Of a stretch of 64,000 bases of DNA, positions 61,817 through 64,000 are shown in pieces. This DNA comes from Citrobacter farmeri (GTDB lineage Bacteria > Pseudomonadota > Gammaproteobacteria > Enterobacterales > Enterobacteriaceae). The stretch spans positions 4,216,001 to 4,280,000 of the forward strand of contig NZ_CP077291.1 of the NCBI RefSeq assembly GCF_019048065.1, given 5' to 3'. A program made the position numbers and the translations under genes. The first letter of the stretch is position 1; each line of letters opens with the position of its first letter. A model generated the notes under the pieces. The model saw nothing but the letters and a program-made list of their open reading frames with translations. It was not told the origin of the DNA and made no database searches.

Positions 61817-64000
61817 CCAGCGTTTGCCACCCAGGCTTTCAACACCGCAACGTCGTGTTGCCACTCCTGCTTCATCTCTTCAATCCATTCGCCAACGTTA
61901 TCTTCCCATGCAGGAAGATCGGGTGACTGGATCTGCTGCCCCAGTTGTTGCAGATGACGAAGGCCAACAGAGCCGGCAGCCCCTTTAATTTTGTGCCCTT
62001 CTTCAACCACACCTTTCTTATCACGCGCGGTCAGATTGGATTCCAGAACGCTTAAATAGCCAGGCATCATCTTCTCGAACACTGCCAGCCCATCGGTAAT
62101 CAGTTTCGGCCCCACCAGCTCTATGTACTGTTCCAGCATCGGAATATCTAATAGCGCTTGCGATTTACTGCTCTCTTCAGATTTCACCGTGCACTCCTCT
62201 TCGTCTTGGGTATCCCAGTACTTCTTAATCATGGCGGTTAACGCCGGTACCGACAGCGGCTTGCTCAGCACGTCATCCATACCCGCATCCAGATACTCTT
62301 TTTTATCTTTCAGAACGTTCGCCGTGAGCGCCACCAGCGGCGGCAGATCTTCACGCGCATAGCGCTGGGTGAGTTCGCGCGAAATATCGAGGCCGGTCAT
62401 ATCCGGCAACTGAATATCCAATAACACCAGATCATATTCACCCGGAGTGAACATCTCGAGCGCCGCTTTCCCGGTCATGGCAACATCCACGCTATTGCCG
62501 AGTTTTTCCAGCACCGAGCGTGCCACAATGACGTTCAGTTCGATATCTTCCACCAACAGGACGTTCAACGCCGGTAGTGGCAAATCATCATCTTCAAATG
62601 CATCTTCAACTTCTTCCGCCACCGCGGGTGCATTGACGGTCAGGGTAAAGATCGAGCCTTTGCCGGGCTGACTTGCCACGGTGATATCCCCGCCCATATT
62701 TTTCGCCAGACGACGCGAGACCGCCAGACCGATCCCCGTACCGGTCGCCGGTTTTCCGCCGTGGCTGTCTTTCACCTGATAATACATAGCGAAGATTTTG
62801 TCCTGCTCGTCCTGCGGAATGCCGATGCCGGAGTCTTCCACTTCAAAGTGCAGAATGCTGCCTGCGTCATAACGTACGCGCACGGTTACCTGACCCTGCT
62901 GGGTAAATTTCACCGCGTTGCTAATCAGGTTCCACAGGATCTGCCGCAGGCGCGTTCCGTCAGTCACGACTTTATGCGGTAGCGGCAAGGTCGGGTCGAG
63001 TACAAAACGCAACCCTTTCTGCTGCGCCTGCAGGCCGGAGAGGTTCTCCAGATCGGCCATAAAGCTGGTGAAATCCACCGGCTGATTATCCAGTTGAACC
63101 TTACGCCGTTCCATCTTATCCATGTCAATGATATCGTTAAAGATATTCCCCAGCGTCACCGCGGAAACATGAATAGTTTTCAGGTATTTTTCCTGCTCGG
63201 TCGTCAGGTCAGTGTCCAGCAGAATGCGGCTCAGGCCGACGATTCCGTTCAGTGGCGTACGCAGTTCGTGGCTGATGGTGGAAATAAAGGTGGTTTTATC
63301 GCGACTGGCGCGTTCAAGCGCATCCTGATAGCGCTTGCGCTCGGTAATATCACGACCAAACCCCATCAGGCCATGACGTTTCCCCACGCGATCGTAATAA
63401 GGCACTTTGCGGATTTCAAAACAGGCTTTGCGTCCGTCCGGATAATCGAGCCATTGCTCATAGGTCAGCGACACGTTATGGCGGAAAACTTTTTCGTCAG
63501 TCTCAATGACCTTTTCGGCCGCTTCCGGCGAGTACACATCGGCAGGCTTTAAATGCACCAGTTGTTTTTCGCTTTTGCCGGTGAGCAATTCCATTGCCCG
63601 GTTGCAGCCGGAAAACTCTTTATCTTCATTGCGATAAAAAACCAGATCCGGTGAGGCATCCAGAAAGGAACGTAAGAAGGAGGATTGCTGTTCAAGCTGA
63701 ATCTGCGCCTCTTCGCGCTCTTTGATCTCAACTTTAAGCTGCTCAAACGTTGACTGGCGTTCCGCCTCCGCCTTTTCGCGGTCGGCAATCTCCTGATTCA
63801 GCTGCGAAATATTATCTTTCAGTTGGACATTAAGCTTGAGGTCGCGCTCGCGCATCTCCTCCAGCTTTTGCACCAGTCGGGATAACCGCTGACGGGACTC
63901 TTCCAGTTGCTCCACCACCACCGACAAAAAATAGACCGCCCAGGGAGTGATTAACAAACCAAAGAAAATGGAGCGAATGACATCGATCTGTTCGACCCGA
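61807..64000 (-). CDS. arcB: ArcB, aerobic respiration control sensor kinase (5' end outside window)
   Basis: ArcB is a membrane-bound tripartite kinase that senses quinone redox state and phosphorylates ArcA. The frame is open to the window edge, so about 48 N-terminal residues with the first membrane helix are missing; about 730 of 778 are seen. In order come the end of the second membrane segment, a coiled coil (~75-150), a PAS domain (~155-270), the H-box ISTISHELRTPLNG (His292 in full numbering), the ATPase domain with DSGIGIP and GTGIGLAVSRR, a receiver (LLDIQLPDMTG, Asp576), and the Hpt domain (GHKIKGAAGSVG, His717). It ends inside the arcZ terminator on the other strand. Confidence 0.97.
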   Translation of the reverse strand, partial: RVEQIDVIRSIFFGLLITPWAVYFLSVVVEQLEESRQRLSRLVQKLEEMRERDLKLNVQLKDNISQLNQEIADREKAEAERQSTFEQLKVEIKEREEAQIQLEQQSSFLRSFLDASPDLVFYRNEDKEFSGCNRAMELLTGKSEKQLVHLKPADVYSPEAAEKVIETDEKVFRHNVSLTYEQWLDYPDGRKACFEIRKVPYYDRVGKRHGLMGFGRDITERKRYQDALERASRDKTTFISTISHELRTPLNGIVGLSRILLDTDLTTEQEKYLKTIHVSAVTLGNIFNDIIDMDKMERRKVQLDNQPVDFTSFMADLENLSGLQAQQKGLRFVLDPTLPLPHKVVTDGTRLRQILWNLISNAVKFTQQGQVTVRVRYDAGSILHFEVEDSGIGIPQDEQDKIFAMYYQVKDSHGGKPATGTGIGLAVSRRLAKNMGGDITVASQPGKGSIFTLTVNAPAVAEEVEDAFEDDDLPLPALNVLLVEDIELNVIVARSVLEKLGNSVDVAMTGKAALEMFTPGEYDLVLLDIQLPDMTGLDISRELTQRYAREDLPPLVALTANVLKDKKEYLDAGMDDVLSKPLSVPALTAMIKKYWDTQDEEECTVKSEESSKSQALLDIPMLEQYIELVGPKLITDGLAVFEKMMPGYLSVLESNLTARDKKGVVEEGHKIKGAAGSVGLRHLQQLGQQIQSPDLPAWEDNVGEWIEEMKQEWQHDVAVLKAWVANAGKK

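Overview
The window is a 64 kb chromosomal segment of an enterobacterium close to Escherichia, Salmonella and Citrobacter. Gene order matches the E. coli K-12 stretch from lpoA (yraM) to arcB almost gene for gene, and protein lengths and key residues agree. I favour Citrobacter, but that is an inference from the overall look of the sequence and cannot be proved here. No phage, insertion sequence, integrase or CRISPR array was seen.

Layout. 1-12 kb: lpoA (5' end outside the window), yraN, diaA, dolP; small accessory proteins yraQ to yhbS; the oxygen-independent ubiquinone genes ubiT and ubiUV; yhbW; mtr with a TrpR-type operator. 12-25 kb: RNA and translation genes on the minus strand: deaD with the overlapping small gene yrbN, nlpI, pnp, rpsO, truB, rbfA, infB, nusA, rimP and the initiator tRNA metY, with promoters and terminators visible. 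25-33 kb: argG with ArgR boxes, then an accessory catabolic cluster, then tRNA-Leu(GAG). 33-48 kb: secG, glmM, folP, ftsH, rlmE, yhbY, greA (with a GraL-type leader RNA), dacB, obgE, yhbE, rpmA, rplU, ispB, sfsB, murA, ibaG. 48-64 kb: mlaFEDCB (phospholipid transport), yrbG, kdsD, kdsC, lptC, lptA, lptB (LPS supply and export), rpoN, hpf, ptsN, rapZ, npr, yrbL, mtgA, elbB, the sRNA ArcZ and arcB (5' end outside the window).

The most unusual part is 26.4-33.2 kb, between argG and leuU, where E. coli K-12 has yhbX. It encodes, all on the minus strand, a LysR regulator, a PrpF-type tautomerase (GalD-like), a PIG-L-type hydratase (GalB-like), a 2-pyrone-4,6-dicarboxylate hydrolase-like amidohydrolase (LigI-like), a DctA-type dicarboxylate symporter, an RraA-fold aldolase (GalC/LigK-like) and a KdgM-type outer-membrane porin. 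Together these enzymes form the lower half of gallate/protocatechuate 4,5-cleavage: pyrone dicarboxylate to 4-oxalomesaconate to 4-carboxy-4-hydroxy-2-oxoadipate to pyruvate plus oxaloacetate. No ring-cleavage dioxygenase is present, so the cluster looks like an uptake-and-finish route for a ready-made di- or tricarboxylate. Its substrate is inferred.

Other points of interest are a 19-bp copy of the leuU 3' end in the metY leader, a 70-nt hairpin that ends just before the yhbW start codon, stacked PmrA/PhoP-type boxes before yrbL, and a terminator inside the infB-rbfA operon.
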